From Vibrio gallaecicus (lineage in GTDB: Bacteria; Pseudomonadota; Gammaproteobacteria; Enterobacterales; Vibrionaceae): a DNA stretch of 64,000 nucleotides. How positions within the stretch are numbered: the stretch's first letter is position 1; every line of letters starts with the position of its first letter. The DNA lies in NCBI RefSeq assembly GCF_024347495.1, contig NZ_AP025490.1, positions 1,116,001-1,180,000 on the forward strand. The letters are read 5' to 3'. Of the stretch, positions 1 to 11,008 are shown piece after piece. Below the pieces are notes generated by a model that was not told where the DNA came from, did not search any database, and saw only the letters and a list, made by a program, of their open reading frames with translations. A program made the position numbers and the translations under genes.

Positions 1-380
1 TAGCAAGCCGGACACAGTCTTCAGTGGGTGAAATTCGTGAAGTAATTGGTAAAGTACATGCTGGTACACAAGATGTGGTAGAAGCCATCCAAGAAGGCAA
101 TGTGCTCGCCAATGATACCGCTGAACATGTTCAAAAAGCAGTTCAAGATTTAAGTGCAATTTTTGAATCTATAGCGGCAATCAGTGATATGAATAACCAG
201 ATTGTACGAGCGGCTGAAGAACAGCAGTCAGTATCTGGTGAAGTGAATCAAAGTGTTTCAAATATCCGAGATTTGAGTGCTCAGATTTTGGAAAATGCAG
301 GTTCTTCAGAGCAGGTTGGTCAAGAGATCGACCAGCTGGTGAATCAGCAAAAAGATTTAGTGAATCAGTTTAAAGTTTAA
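1..380 (+). CDS. Methyl-accepting chemotaxis protein, C-terminal fragment
   Basis: The open frame enters from the left edge (first full codon at base 3) and stops at 380, so only about 125 C-terminal residues are visible. They are a continuous polar/alanine-rich helix with heptad spacing, as in the descending helix of the MCP cytoplasmic signalling domain: repeated segments such as EVIGKV, VQDLSAIFESIAAISDMNNQI and AAEEQQSVSGEVNQSVSNI, the last two resembling the methylation-helix region of receptors. Such receptors sense ligands in the periplasm or cytoplasm and control CheA through CheW. Ligand domain, membrane helices and signalling tip lie outside the window, so the stimulus cannot be guessed. 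No CheR-tethering pentapeptide is seen; the protein ends in QFKV. Confidence 0.85.
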   Translation, partial: ASRTQSSVGEIREVIGKVHAGTQDVVEAIQEGNVLANDTAEHVQKAVQDLSAIFESIAAISDMNNQIVRAAEEQQSVSGEVNQSVSNIRDLSAQILENAGSSEQVGQEIDQLVNQQKDLVNQFKV

Positions 381-449
381 GCATAGTTTAATGACACTAT
401 GTCAGGCCAGCTTAAGCACTGTGAAACTTCAAATATTATTCTATAAATT

Positions 450-484
450 AAAAGGCGAACTTCATTATGAAGTTCGCCTTTCTG
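450..484. terminator. Bidirectional intrinsic terminator
   Basis: A near-perfect hairpin (stem half AAAGGCGAACTTCAT at 451-465, complement at 467-481) is flanked by A-rich and T-rich sides. It lies between the stop of the rightward chemotaxis gene (380) and the stop of leftward roxA (547), so it can end both transcripts. Confidence 0.8.
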
Positions 485-546
485 TTTGATATCAACTACA
501 GCTTAGTATCAATTAAGAGGGCTAAAGCTTGCCGCTGAAATTGATC

Positions 547-1680
547 TTAGTCTTCAATAAACCAGTAACCTTTGTTAACTAGGTCCGTCAGAAGTGATAT
601 TGAAGCTTGGCTCATCGTGATTCCAGAATGAATAACAGGCTGGTTACAGAGAGTATTAAGGAATGCAGTGTCTTCATCAGCCACCTTAATTACCTCACCA
701 TTAATATAAGCCATCTTATCTTCATGCTCATGATAAAGCGCTTTTAGACCGGATACTCTGTAGATTTCTCCTTCAGACTCTAAGTGCTGTGTTACTTCTT
801 CAGGTTTCCATAATGGCTCTGGAGCCACAATATTGAGTTGGTGGCGAGATTGGCTTAGCAAACAGCCCATGAAATCATTAACGGTATCTGGTTGCTCTAA
901 TGCCGACTTCAACATAGTAGTTAAATTCGCTAGATCAGACGTACGGATTTTTCCGTAAGTGTCTTGAGTTTTGAATTCAGGATCATGAAGGTGTACATCA
1001 CCCATATCATGAGCTAGAACGAAATCAGCAAAGTTACTGATAAGCTCTTGTTCTTTAGGAGAGCGGTAGCCAATTGAGTAGCTCATTGAAGGCTCTAGAG
1101 TATTACCTTCATGTGGGAAACCTGGCGGGATGTATAAAATATCACCGGGCTCTAAAGTTTCGTCGATGATGGCATCAAAGCCTTCAATCTGTCTCAATGC
1201 AGAAGCTCGGCAAGTCTCTTTGTACTGACCTACATCTTTTGCACCAACGCGCCATTGGCGTTTACCTTGCCCTTGAATGATGAATACATCGTATTGGTCG
1301 ATATGGGGACCAACGCCACCGCCGATAGCCGAGTAGCAGATCATGAGGTCATCGAATAACCAGTTAGGAAGTGATGTAAAAGCTTCTGTAAGTTGGTTTG
1401 CACCTTCATGCCAGTGGTTAGCAGCTTGCACAATAAGCTGCCAATGACTTTCACTTAACTGACTAAACTTTTCTTCGCCAAATGGACCGTGCTCAGCCGT
1501 CCATTCATCATTGAAGTTAGAAACGAATCGAGAATCTATTTCCTCTTCCATCGATAAACCCGCTAGCTCTTCTGGAGAAATCGGGTCAATAAAGTTTTGG
1601 AAGCCACCTTTTAGAATAGTGGGTTTTTTATGCCAGTAGTTTTCAAGGAATTCAGGCATAGAAAAGCTTAGTTGGTACAT
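547..1680 (-). CDS. roxA: Ribosomal oxygenase RoxA (YcfD), uL16 arginine hydroxylase
   Basis: A cupin/JmjC-type 2-oxoglutarate and Fe(II) dioxygenase of 377 residues, the usual length for YcfD. The iron-binding triad is visible: H126 and D128 in GPHIDQYD and H190 in PPGFPHEG. In E. coli the homologue hydroxylates an arginine of ribosomal protein L16; that activity is assumed from the family. The C-terminal part (about 220-377) corresponds to the dimerisation and winged-helix region of the family. The ATG at 1680 has an AGGA element about 6 bases upstream. The gene is last in a leftward run dinG, TSUP permease, priC, ybaM-like, and its leader contains the 7-bp tandem array at 1700-1741, which lies just upstream of the ribosome binding site. 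Confidence 0.9.
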   Translation of the reverse strand: MYQLSFSMPEFLENYWHKKPTILKGGFQNFIDPISPEELAGLSMEEEIDSRFVSNFNDEWTAEHGPFGEEKFSQLSESHWQLIVQAANHWHEGANQLTEAFTSLPNWLFDDLMICYSAIGGGVGPHIDQYDVFIIQGQGKRQWRVGAKDVGQYKETCRASALRQIEGFDAIIDETLEPGDILYIPPGFPHEGNTLEPSMSYSIGYRSPKEQELISNFADFVLAHDMGDVHLHDPEFKTQDTYGKIRTSDLANLTTMLKSALEQPDTVNDFMGCLLSQSRHQLNIVAPEPLWKPEEVTQHLESEGEIYRVSGLKALYHEHEDKMAYINGEVIKVADEDTAFLNTLCNQPVIHSGITMSQASISLLTDLVNKGYWFIED

Positions 1681-1699
1681 GTGTATCCTATATAGTCGA

Positions 1700-1741
1700 G
1701 TGCTAGGTGCTAGGTGCTAGGTGCTAGGTGCTAGGTGCTAG
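1700..1741. repeat. Six perfect tandem copies of GTGCTAG
   Basis: Positions 1700-1741 are exactly six head-to-tail copies of the heptamer GTGCTAG (42 bp) with no mismatch. On the minus strand the first part of the array forms the last codons and the stop of the ybaM-like gene; the rest is the spacer before roxA. Such short perfect arrays usually vary in copy number by replication slippage. Seen directly; variability is inferred. Confidence 0.95.
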
Positions 1742-1891
1742 TTTAGATTGTAAATCTTGTTGGACAATCTCAAGGGCCGCAACAGCGACTTGTGGGTCGA
1801 TGTCATTACTTTCCAAGAGGTAGATAAGGTCAACTGCGAGTTTGACCTCTTCAGGTGCGTCATCTAGCGGAGAAGGAGTTTTGTCAGTCAT
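1724..1891 (-). CDS. ybaM: YbaM-like DUF2496 small protein
   Basis: A 55-residue reading frame immediately after priC. It contains DAPEEVKLAVDLIYLLESN followed by ALEIVQQDLQSKL, which matches my memory of E. coli YbaM (DUF2496), a small protein of unknown function encoded next to priC. Two adjacent ATGs (1894 and 1891) overlap the priC stop; 1891 is chosen because AGG sits 7 bases before it. The last residues (LAPST) and the TAG stop are written by the GTGCTAG tandem array, so the original 3' end of the gene seems to have been replaced or extended by the repeat. The overlap with priC suggests translational coupling. Confidence 0.8.
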   Translation of the reverse strand: MTDKTPSPLDDAPEEVKLAVDLIYLLESNDIDPQVAVAALEIVQQDLQSKLAPST

Positions 1892-2432
1892 CATGTCGCC
1901 TAGGTTTGTCTAAGTTAATCAAACGCTCAATATCCTTCATCGAATCTGAACATCTTTCTAATCGTTCTTTAGCCGTAATAAGCGCTTTTTCAGTACTGGA
2001 TTTCTGGCTTTTATGAGCATTTTCCCATGCTTTCTGTCGTTGGCTCACTAATTGAGTTAAGCGTCTATGCCAATCTTGATGCTGAGCGAGATCATTATAC
2101 AGCTGATTAGGGCTTTTCGCCGATTTTAACGGACGATCTTGTCTTAAATCGTGGTTTGCTAGTTCACGTTGAATTGCTGCTATTTGATTCATTAACTTTT
2201 CAGATAAATAAGTCGCTCTCGTCGGAGTAAGTTGTGAGCTAGCTTGCTCACGTAAAATAGTCTGGTAAGTTGATTGAGTTTCTAACGCACATGGAAGAAG
2301 TAAATGAGCACCGCTTTTAAATAAAGTACGATCGAAAAGAGGTTGATGATACCTACCTCTTGCTTTATCGACCTGCGAGCAATGTCCAATTAACGTATCT
2401 AATAAGGTTTTCAGTTCAGAAAGCTGACTCAT
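1884..2432 (-). CDS. priC: Primosomal replication protein N'' (PriC)
   Basis: A 182-residue protein rich in basic and glutamine residues, close to the roughly 175 residues of E. coli PriC. The family signature is visible: a start like MSQLSELKTLLDTL, then DRTLFKSGAHLLLPCALE (about 34-51) and a helical C-terminus. PriC restarts stalled replication forks by helping reload DnaB, in a pathway parallel to PriA/PriB. It sits between a TSUP permease (12-base gap) and the ybaM-like gene, which overlaps its stop codon; the priC-ybaM pairing is the same as in E. coli and supports both calls. Confidence 0.9.
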   Translation of the reverse strand: MSQLSELKTLLDTLIGHCSQVDKARGRYHQPLFDRTLFKSGAHLLLPCALETQSTYQTILREQASSQLTPTRATYLSEKLMNQIAAIQRELANHDLRQDRPLKSAKSPNQLYNDLAQHQDWHRRLTQLVSQRQKAWENAHKSQKSSTEKALITAKERLERCSDSMKDIERLINLDKPRRHDD

Positions 2433-2444
2433 AGACTTCTTACC

Positions 2445-3224
2445 TTAAAGTGTGACGAACCATGCTTCATAGGCGAGCTTAATGGCTAAAATACTCACAA
2501 CGGTAACGAATACAGGGCGAATGAATTTTGCGCCAAAGCGAATCGCGGAATGAGCGCCAACAAACGCACCAACCATAAGACATACACCCATTGTTAAACC
2601 AAGCACCCAATCAATATGCCCAAGAACCGCAAAAGTGACTAAAGAGGTAAAGTTACTGGTGAAGTTCATGGCTTTCGCTAAACCAGACGCCAGCAAAATA
2701 TTTAGCTTATATAAAGCCATTGAACTTACGGTCCAAAATGCGCCTGCTCCAGGTCCTGCAACGCCATCATAAAATCCAAGAATAGAACCTTGGATAATCT
2801 GTTTTTTCTTTAGGGTAGGGCAGGGCTTTGGAGAAACATTTTGATTAGCGTCAGGCGTCTTATGGAAAATAGTATAAGCTGCCGCTGCTAAGATAATGAG
2901 AGGTAATACTTTCTCTAACCATTCAGTACTGATCGCATTAACCGCAAGTGTGCCGATAGTGGCTCCAATTAAAGTGCTTATAAAGGCGTTGATCCAACAC
3001 TCTGGCTTGAAAAGCTTTTTCCGGTAGTAAGTAAAAGCCGCGGTAGATGATGCAAAGGTAGCCGCTAATTTATTAGTACCTAATGCAATATGAGGCGGTA
3101 ATCCTATAGAAAGAAGAGCAGGAACCGTTAACATTCCACCGCCACCAGCGACAGCGTCAATGAAACCAGCAGCAAATGCAACGAGTGCAAGCACTACCAG
3201 CATTGTTGGTTCAATCATTTCCAT
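2445..3224 (-). CDS. TSUP-family membrane permease (TauE/SafE/YfcA type)
   Basis: A 259-residue integral membrane protein with about eight hydrophobic segments. The N-terminal half carries the family hallmark GFIDAVAGGGGMLTVPALL and then GTNKLAATFAS; the second half repeats the fold with GFYDGVAGPGAGAFW, the usual internal duplication of TSUP carriers. Family members move sulfonates, sulfite, sulfolactate or other organic anions across the inner membrane, so the substrate is not predictable. It lies between dinG (65-base gap) and priC and probably shares their leftward transcript. The ATG at 3224 lacks a strong Shine-Dalgarno; an in-frame ATG two codons later is possible. Confidence 0.85.
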   Translation of the reverse strand: MEMIEPTMLVVLALVAFAAGFIDAVAGGGGMLTVPALLSIGLPPHIALGTNKLAATFASSTAAFTYYRKKLFKPECWINAFISTLIGATIGTLAVNAISTEWLEKVLPLIILAAAAYTIFHKTPDANQNVSPKPCPTLKKKQIIQGSILGFYDGVAGPGAGAFWTVSSMALYKLNILLASGLAKAMNFTSNFTSLVTFAVLGHIDWVLGLTMGVCLMVGAFVGAHSAIRFGAKFIRPVFVTVVSILAIKLAYEAWFVTL

Positions 3225-3289
3225 AAATTTCTTAAATTCTCATTATTATAGTGTTGTAGTTTCTAGACCCTGCGATATTAAGGTCAAAT

Positions 3290-5365
3290 TTAATATTTTA
3301 TTGTTCTTTTAAATGGTGGTAACGAGTCTAATAAAGACTGACCGTAGCGTTTGGTGACAATGCGTCTGTCGAGGATCGTGACTTTACCAGAATCTCTCTC
3401 TTTGCGCAGTAATCGACCTACGGACTGAATAAGTTTTTTACTTGCTTCAGGTACCGTGATTTGCATAAAAGGGTTTCCACCGCGAGATTCAATATATTCT
3501 GAATGCGCTCGTTCAACTGGCGAGGATGGTACACCAAATGGAATCTTAGTGATCACTAAATTTTCTAATAATTCTCCGGGTAAATCTAAGCCTTCAGAGA
3601 AGCTTCCCGTACCAAAAAGAATACTGGTTTTGCCTTGCTCAATAAGCTTTTTATGTTTTTTTAGAATTTCAGTTCTTGATGTGTCGCCTTGTACTTGTAG
3701 AGCCCAGCTGCGTTTAACGAAATCTGTTGCTAATGATTCTGCAACTTGGTTCATTTGCCAGTAAGAAGAGAATAAAACGAGGTTCGCTTGTTTGTCTTCA
3801 ATTACCTTAGGCAATATTTCAATAAGATATTCTGTAAACTGAGGCGCTTGAGGTTCATATTTCATCGCAGGTACGATCAGCTCAGCTTGGTTTTGATAAT
3901 CAAAAGGTGAAGCTAGAGCTAAAAATTGTACGCCGTCTTCCGACTTTTGGCTGATTCCAGCCTGGTGACAGAAGAAACTAAAAGAATTCAGTGCCCTCAT
4001 AGTAGCCGAAACAAGCACAGCACCAACACACCGGCTCCAAATTTGTTGATCAAGTTTCCAGCCGACTTCCAAAGGTGAAACATTGACGACAAAATCACCT
4101 TCACGTTCTTTGTTTATCTCAAGCCATCGTGCTAAAGGCGCACCTTTATCCCGTTTAGGCTCTGCCATTAGTTTCCAAACTTGAGCTAGGTTTTCAGTTC
4201 TTTGTATATAAAAGCCGATTTCAGCCAATGCTGGCTCAGCGAGTTTTGCTGAAAGCTCACCATCTTTGACTCGTTCAGCAATAAGGTCTGCGATTTTTGC
4301 GACGGCTTGGCTCGCTTTTTGTGTGAGTTGCTTGAGATCTTTGGATTCACTTTCCAACCACTCTGGCAGGTCTCCATATTCAAAACGATAGATACCGTCT
4401 TCAAATTGAGAAGCATCAAAGCGTTTGCTTAGTTGGCTTAATGTCGGAATGAGTTGCTGAACAGAATCTTGAAGTTCGTTTCTAAACCGAGATACTCGTT
4501 TCTCATCAGCTAGACCAGAAAGCTTACTGATGGATTGATTCAACTTTTCGAGCCAGGAAGCTGCACCTTTTAAACTAGCGGCTGCAGATGAATGGTCTCT
4601 TGCAACGTGAGGGAGGTGATGAGCTTCATCGAAAATATAAATACAATTTTCTGGTTCAGGAAGAATAACACCTCCACCAAGATCAGCATCAGCCATCACT
4701 AAGCTGTGGTTTGCAATAATAACATCGGCTTTATCTAGCTCAGAGCGAGCTTTTTGAAAAGGGCAATCACGATGAGTCGGCATACTGTTATTGCAACTAT
4801 GCTTATCACTAACAATCATTTGCCAAATCGAATTATCTATTGGTTTTGGCCATGAGTCTCTATCACCATCCCATTTACCTTGTGCAAGGCTGGTATACAT
4901 GGTCTGCAATTGCTCAATGTCTTTCTTCTTTGGCTTGGACTCAAATATGGCCATTTGACCGCCATCAGTCCCACTCGCGGCTGCAAGTTTCTCTGCACAA
5001 CAGTAGCGTTTGCGACCCTTCGCCAATATAAATGAGAATTCTCGGTCGGTAATCCTTCTATATAAAGGAAGGTCTTTATTCACAAGCTGTTCTTGTAAGG
5101 CAACAGTGGCTGTTGAAATGACAATTTTTCTATTGTTAAGCACAGCAACAGGGATGGTCGCCATTAAATAAGCTAAGGACTTACCAATACCAGTGCCAGC
5201 TTCTGCGACAATTATGCGGCTACTTTTATGGTATTGCCCGCAAAGTGTCTTTGCAATTTCGGCTACTAGGTAGTTTTGGGCTCGTCGAGGTACAAAGTTG
5301 TCCAACTGTGATTGAAGGTTTTGATAACTGGTGCGAATGGAATTCTGGATTTTAGTGCTTAGCAT
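3290..5365 (-). CDS. dinG: ATP-dependent DNA helicase DinG
   Basis: A superfamily 2, XPD-like 5'-3' DNA helicase of 691 residues. Walker A is AEAGTGIGKS near residue 60, Walker B/DEAH is IFDEAHHLP near 245, and the C-terminal motif VI is QSVGRLLRKERDSG. DinG resolves R-loops and unusual structures. An upstream GTG (5401) is possible, but the ATG at 5365 fits E. coli DinG in length and has AGG 7 bases before it. Four cysteines lie in the Fe-S region: an adjacent pair in RYCCAEK, then HSCNN and RDCPF. The spacing differs from what I recall for E. coli (C-x5-C-x6-C after the first), although the number is still four. Confidence 0.92.
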   Translation of the reverse strand: MLSTKIQNSIRTSYQNLQSQLDNFVPRRAQNYLVAEIAKTLCGQYHKSSRIIVAEAGTGIGKSLAYLMATIPVAVLNNRKIVISTATVALQEQLVNKDLPLYRRITDREFSFILAKGRKRYCCAEKLAAASGTDGGQMAIFESKPKKKDIEQLQTMYTSLAQGKWDGDRDSWPKPIDNSIWQMIVSDKHSCNNSMPTHRDCPFQKARSELDKADVIIANHSLVMADADLGGGVILPEPENCIYIFDEAHHLPHVARDHSSAAASLKGAASWLEKLNQSISKLSGLADEKRVSRFRNELQDSVQQLIPTLSQLSKRFDASQFEDGIYRFEYGDLPEWLESESKDLKQLTQKASQAVAKIADLIAERVKDGELSAKLAEPALAEIGFYIQRTENLAQVWKLMAEPKRDKGAPLARWLEINKEREGDFVVNVSPLEVGWKLDQQIWSRCVGAVLVSATMRALNSFSFFCHQAGISQKSEDGVQFLALASPFDYQNQAELIVPAMKYEPQAPQFTEYLIEILPKVIEDKQANLVLFSSYWQMNQVAESLATDFVKRSWALQVQGDTSRTEILKKHKKLIEQGKTSILFGTGSFSEGLDLPGELLENLVITKIPFGVPSSPVERAHSEYIESRGGNPFMQITVPEASKKLIQSVGRLLRKERDSGKVTILDRRIVTKRYGQSLLDSLPPFKRTIKY

Positions 5366-5871
5366 ACTGTGACCTACGTAACTGAGCTGAGATAGTAGCA
5401 CATAACTCTAAGCTGTTCATTTTCTGCAAAATTGATTGCTTTTGGAGTAAATCTAGATCTTGTTCACAAAAAAAAAGTGAACTATTGGAAAATAAAAAAA
5501 AAATTCCCCACTTTGGAGTAAGTTGCTGAATTAACCTTTAATTAGTCATGTTATTTGGTGTTAAAAACTGCATTTTATTTATATGTTGGTTATACATGCT
5601 GATTATATCGTTTTTTATTCGATCAAATGTTAATGTTTTGTTGTTGGGATATTAGCCGTAAATTGCTGCAATGTGGTGTAAGTATATGATTTATATTTAT
5701 TTTCATATTTTTAGGTTTATTTTTTATCTTATTTGACAGTCAGAATAATCTTTTGCAATCTAGACCTCGAAATTTAGTGGCAGTGACTAATCAACAAAGA
5801 TTGATAGGCACGGTCATAAAAAGGGAACCGGGCAAGGATCTCCCATTCTTAGAAAAGGCAGTGGATTTATT
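5366..5871. other. AT-rich divergent spacer dinG / porin
   Basis: About 500 AT-rich bases without a credible gene. It contains GTTCAC at 5462-5467 and GTGAAC at 5477-5482 around a run of nine A, two copies of TTTGGAGTAA (near 5442 and 5512), long A and T tracts, and a candidate porin promoter and leader (from about 5733). A-tract-rich DNA upstream of porins is typical for regulation by nucleoid proteins or membrane-bound regulators, but no specific regulator can be assigned. Confidence 0.6.
5733..5761 (+). promoter_or_regulatory. Candidate porin promoter
   Basis: A consensus -35 TTGACA at 5733-5738 is followed 17 bases later by a poor -10 (CAATCT at 5756-5761). If used, it gives a leader of roughly 100 bases ahead of the porin ATG at 5872. 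The weak -10 makes this only a candidate. Confidence 0.3.
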
Positions 5872-6891
5872 ATGAAAAAGACTCTATTAGCACTTGCTGT
5901 AATGGCAACTGCAGGAACAGTAAACGCGGCAGAAGTATTCAAGTCTGACGAAGGTTCAGTTGATTTTTACGGTCAGCTACGTCCAACACTATTATTTTTA
6001 GACGACTCTGAAGCTGAGCTAAACACTAGCTCTTCTCGTACTGGCGTAAATGGTGTTTATGTTGCTAGCGATAGCTTGAAAGTATTGGGCGAAGTTGAAA
6101 TCGGTGTAGCACTTGGTGATAACTACGGTGCAGGTTCGGATTCTAGTGAGCGTACTGACGATACAGTTTTTGTACGTCGTCATATCATTGGTTTTGATAT
6201 GGGTGATATGGGTACTATCCGTATCGGTAAAGAAGGTACTTATGCCGATGATGTCTACGGTGCTGATTATTCATACTTCTTTGGTGGCTCTGCTCTTCTA
6301 TATGGACACGCTTGGAATAATGATTCTCAAGTTAAATATGCTTTAGATACAGAGCAATTTTGGCTAAAAGCTGGTTACTCTTTCGGCGAAGATAATACTA
6401 ATGAAGAAATTCGTGAAGTATTTGTAGGTAAAGCTTTCGGTGACCTATCTGTACACGCTGGTGTTCTTTCTTCAACAAATAAAATTGCTGTTACTGGTGT
6501 CGCGGCAGATACTGAAAATCTATCATTTGAATTTACGGGTGAATATGCTCTAGGTGAACACACGCTAGGCGCAACATACTACAACAATTCAAATGAAGAT
6601 AAATCAGCTAACACAACTGTTGACTCTCACGGTATCTCTTTAGCTGGTATGTTCGCAGTTGCTAACAAAACAACTTTATACTCTGGTTATGAGCTAGTAT
6701 TATCTTCTTCTGATGCTGCTGGTACTGTAGACGGTGATGCTTCTCGTTTCTACGCTGGTGTTGAATACAAGTTCTCTAAATGGGCTCGTGTTTTTGCAGA
6801 AGGCGCATATGTGTTTGAAGAAACAACTACAGCAGACGCAAAAGTTGATAGTAAGACAGATTTTGGTCTAGGTGCCCGTTTCTACTGGTAA
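5872..6891 (+). CDS. Gram-negative trimeric-type porin
   Basis: A 339-residue outer-membrane beta-barrel protein. The first 20 residues are a signal peptide (MKKTLLALAVMATAGTVNA, then cleavage before AEVFKS). The mature part begins with DFYGQLRPTLLF and shows alternating strand patterns with FVRRHIIGFDMGDMGTIRIGKEG, typical of the constriction-loop side of general porins. Codon use is highly biased, as expected for an abundant protein. The last residue is tryptophan (GARFYW), whereas most barrels end in phenylalanine. It resembles the OmpU/OmpC-like porins of vibrios but I cannot assign a specific name. GGA 7 bases before the ATG supports the start; a terminator follows. Confidence 0.88.
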   Translation: MKKTLLALAVMATAGTVNAAEVFKSDEGSVDFYGQLRPTLLFLDDSEAELNTSSSRTGVNGVYVASDSLKVLGEVEIGVALGDNYGAGSDSSERTDDTVFVRRHIIGFDMGDMGTIRIGKEGTYADDVYGADYSYFFGGSALLYGHAWNNDSQVKYALDTEQFWLKAGYSFGEDNTNEEIREVFVGKAFGDLSVHAGVLSSTNKIAVTGVAADTENLSFEFTGEYALGEHTLGATYYNNSNEDKSANTTVDSHGISLAGMFAVANKTTLYSGYELVLSSSDAAGTVDGDASRFYAGVEYKFSKWARVFAEGAYVFEETTTADAKVDSKTDFGLGARFYW

Positions 6892-6913
6892 TAAGTAGAA
6901 CAAAACACATTCG

Positions 6914-6940
6914 AACCCAGCTATATGCTGGGTTTTTTTA
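6914..6940 (+). terminator. Intrinsic terminator of the porin gene
   Basis: Stem AACCCAGC (6914-6921) and GCTGGGTT (6927-6934) with loop TATAT, followed by a run of T. It ends 24 bases before the next gene's ATG, so the porin transcript is probably separated from the DUF2057 gene. Confidence 0.85.
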
Positions 6941-6963
6941 TATCTAACAGAGGATAGTTCACC

Positions 6964-7626
6964 ATGCGCTTATTATTACCAATTACTTTAACATTGGCTA
7001 TGTGCACCAGTTTTCAATCTATTGCTGCGTCTATACTATATATTCCTGATAGCGTTTCTTTATTAGCTGTCAATATGGAGAAGCCTGAGACCAAAGGTGG
7101 CTTTTTTTCTGAGAACACAACTTTAGAGTTACCTGATGGTATGAATCAGATCGTTTTTAAATACCAGACTGAATTTGAAATTGGCGATGTTATTAAAACA
7201 GTCTATAGCGATGCTGTAATTGTAAAATTTAACTCATCAAATGAAGAGCTTGTGTTTGAATTACCATCATTTTCGTCTTACAGGCAAGCAGAGAAAGGGA
7301 TGTTCCCATTAAAATGGAAACTTCTAAATAAGAGCGGTGAAAGTATCATATTGGTCCAAGACACGCTTTTATCAAGTGGTGTTCAATTTGGGCGGAACTA
7401 CCCTCAGGAAGCGAGAAATTATAACATTGCGGGAGGTTTAGCCAGTGTTCCTGTTACATATGTGGTTGCGAATCAATTTGAAGAAACGATAGCAGCCTCG
7501 GAATTAGCTCAAACTTCAGTAACATTGGATAATCAACCGTCGATTGAGCAATTCAAGGATATGTTTAAGGGATTGTCATTAGAAGATAAAAATGAGTTGA
7601 AAGAATGGATTAATAGACAAAAATAG
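6964..7626 (+). CDS. DUF2057 (UPF0319/YccT-like) exported protein
   Basis: A 220-residue protein with a signal peptide (MRLLLPITLTLAMCTSFQSIAAS). The mature start ILYIPDSVSLLAVNMEKP and the segment TTLELPDGMNQIVFKYQTEFEIGD match the DUF2057 family, whose E. coli member YccT (CsgI) is a periplasmic inhibitor of curli subunit assembly. The C-terminal 30 residues (FKDMFKGLSLEDKNELKEWI) form a helical tail. Whether it acts on any fibre here is unknown; no curli genes are in the window. It is convergent with rluE, with only three bases between the stops. Confidence 0.8.
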   Translation: MRLLLPITLTLAMCTSFQSIAASILYIPDSVSLLAVNMEKPETKGGFFSENTTLELPDGMNQIVFKYQTEFEIGDVIKTVYSDAVIVKFNSSNEELVFELPSFSSYRQAEKGMFPLKWKLLNKSGESIILVQDTLLSSGVQFGRNYPQEARNYNIAGGLASVPVTYVVANQFEETIAASELAQTSVTLDNQPSIEQFKDMFKGLSLEDKNELKEWINRQK

Positions 7627-7629
7627 TGG

Positions 7630-8316
7630 TTAATTTTCGATCTGTCGCCATTCTCCAGGCTGTAAAGATTTTAGCTCCATTGTGCCCATGGAGTAGCGAA
7701 TGAGCCTTAATGTAGGGAAGCCGATATTGGCTGTCATTCTTCTTACTTGACGGTTACGCCCTTCAATAATAGTGATAGATAGCCAAGTTGTTGGAATAGC
7801 AGCTCTGAAACGAACTGGAGGTGTTCTTTCCCAAACTGTTGGTTCTGCTATTATTTCTATTTCAGCTGGTAGTGTTTTGCCATCTTTTAGCTCTACACCT
7901 TTTCTCAATTTTTCTAAATCTTCCTCAGAAGGGCTACCTTCAACTTGAGCCCAGTAAGTTTTAGGTGATCTTGATTTAGGGTCAGTTAATTTTGCTTGGA
8001 AAATACCATCGTTAGTTAAAACCATTAACCCTTCGCTATCGCGGTCTAATCGACCTGCAGCATAAACATCTTTAACAGGGATAAAGTCAGCCAGTGTTTT
8101 TCTACCTTCACCGTCGGTGAATTGGCTCAATGTGTCGAAAGGTTTATTAAAAAGGATAACTTTTCTATCTTCTAAGGACACTTTTGGTTTGGTGCTTGTC
8201 TTCTTTACTCTGTGCTTACTAGATGAGGCTTTTCTTTTCGAATCACCCTGTTTGAAAGTTGAACGAGTACGTGATGGTTTGTCAGAGTTATTTACGCTGC
8301 GTGAGCGAGTAGACAT
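7630..8316 (-). CDS. rluE: 23S rRNA pseudouridine synthase RluE
   Basis: A 228-residue RsuA/RluE-type pseudouridine synthase. The catalytic motif [19 protein letters not shown] is present near residue 100, with the catalytic aspartate in RLDRDSEG, followed by [12 protein letters not shown] and the [10 protein letters not shown] motif. There is no S4 domain; instead the first 45 residues are a serine/arginine/lysine-rich basic tail ([17 protein letters not shown]). RluE in E. coli makes pseudouridine 2457 of 23S rRNA. The start at 8316 is preferred to an upstream one at 8418 because AAGG lies 8 bases before it. The gene is convergent with the DUF2057 gene. Confidence 0.9.
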   Translation of the reverse strand: MSTRSRSVNNSDKPSRTRSTFKQGDSKRKASSSKHRVKKTSTKPKVSLEDRKVILFNKPFDTLSQFTDGEGRKTLADFIPVKDVYAAGRLDRDSEGLMVLTNDGIFQAKLTDPKSRSPKTYWAQVEGSPSEEDLEKLRKGVELKDGKTLPAEIEIIAEPTVWERTPPVRFRAAIPTTWLSITIIEGRNRQVRRMTANIGFPTLRLIRYSMGTMELKSLQPGEWRQIEN

Positions 8317-10881
<2,565 letters not shown>

Positions 10882-10918
10882 TTTTAATCAAGCGTCATTC
10901 TTACGCTAACGATTGAAT

Positions 10919-10949
10919 ATAAAAAACCCGCCAGTTGGCGGGTTTTTAT
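10919..10949. terminator. Terminator after icd
   Basis: Stem ACCCGCCA / TGGCGGGT with flanking A and T runs on both sides, so it can act for icd (+) and for the convergent cspD (-). Confidence 0.85.
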
Positions 10950-11008
10950 TATAAGCGTTTTGATAGCAAATAGATGAAAGTGCTTAGTTCTTCTATTTAA
11001 CTGTATTT

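Noticed and set aside
4186..4419. 77-codon minus-strand frame inside dinG
   Set aside because: Alternative frame of the dinG coding strand; no independent start signal.
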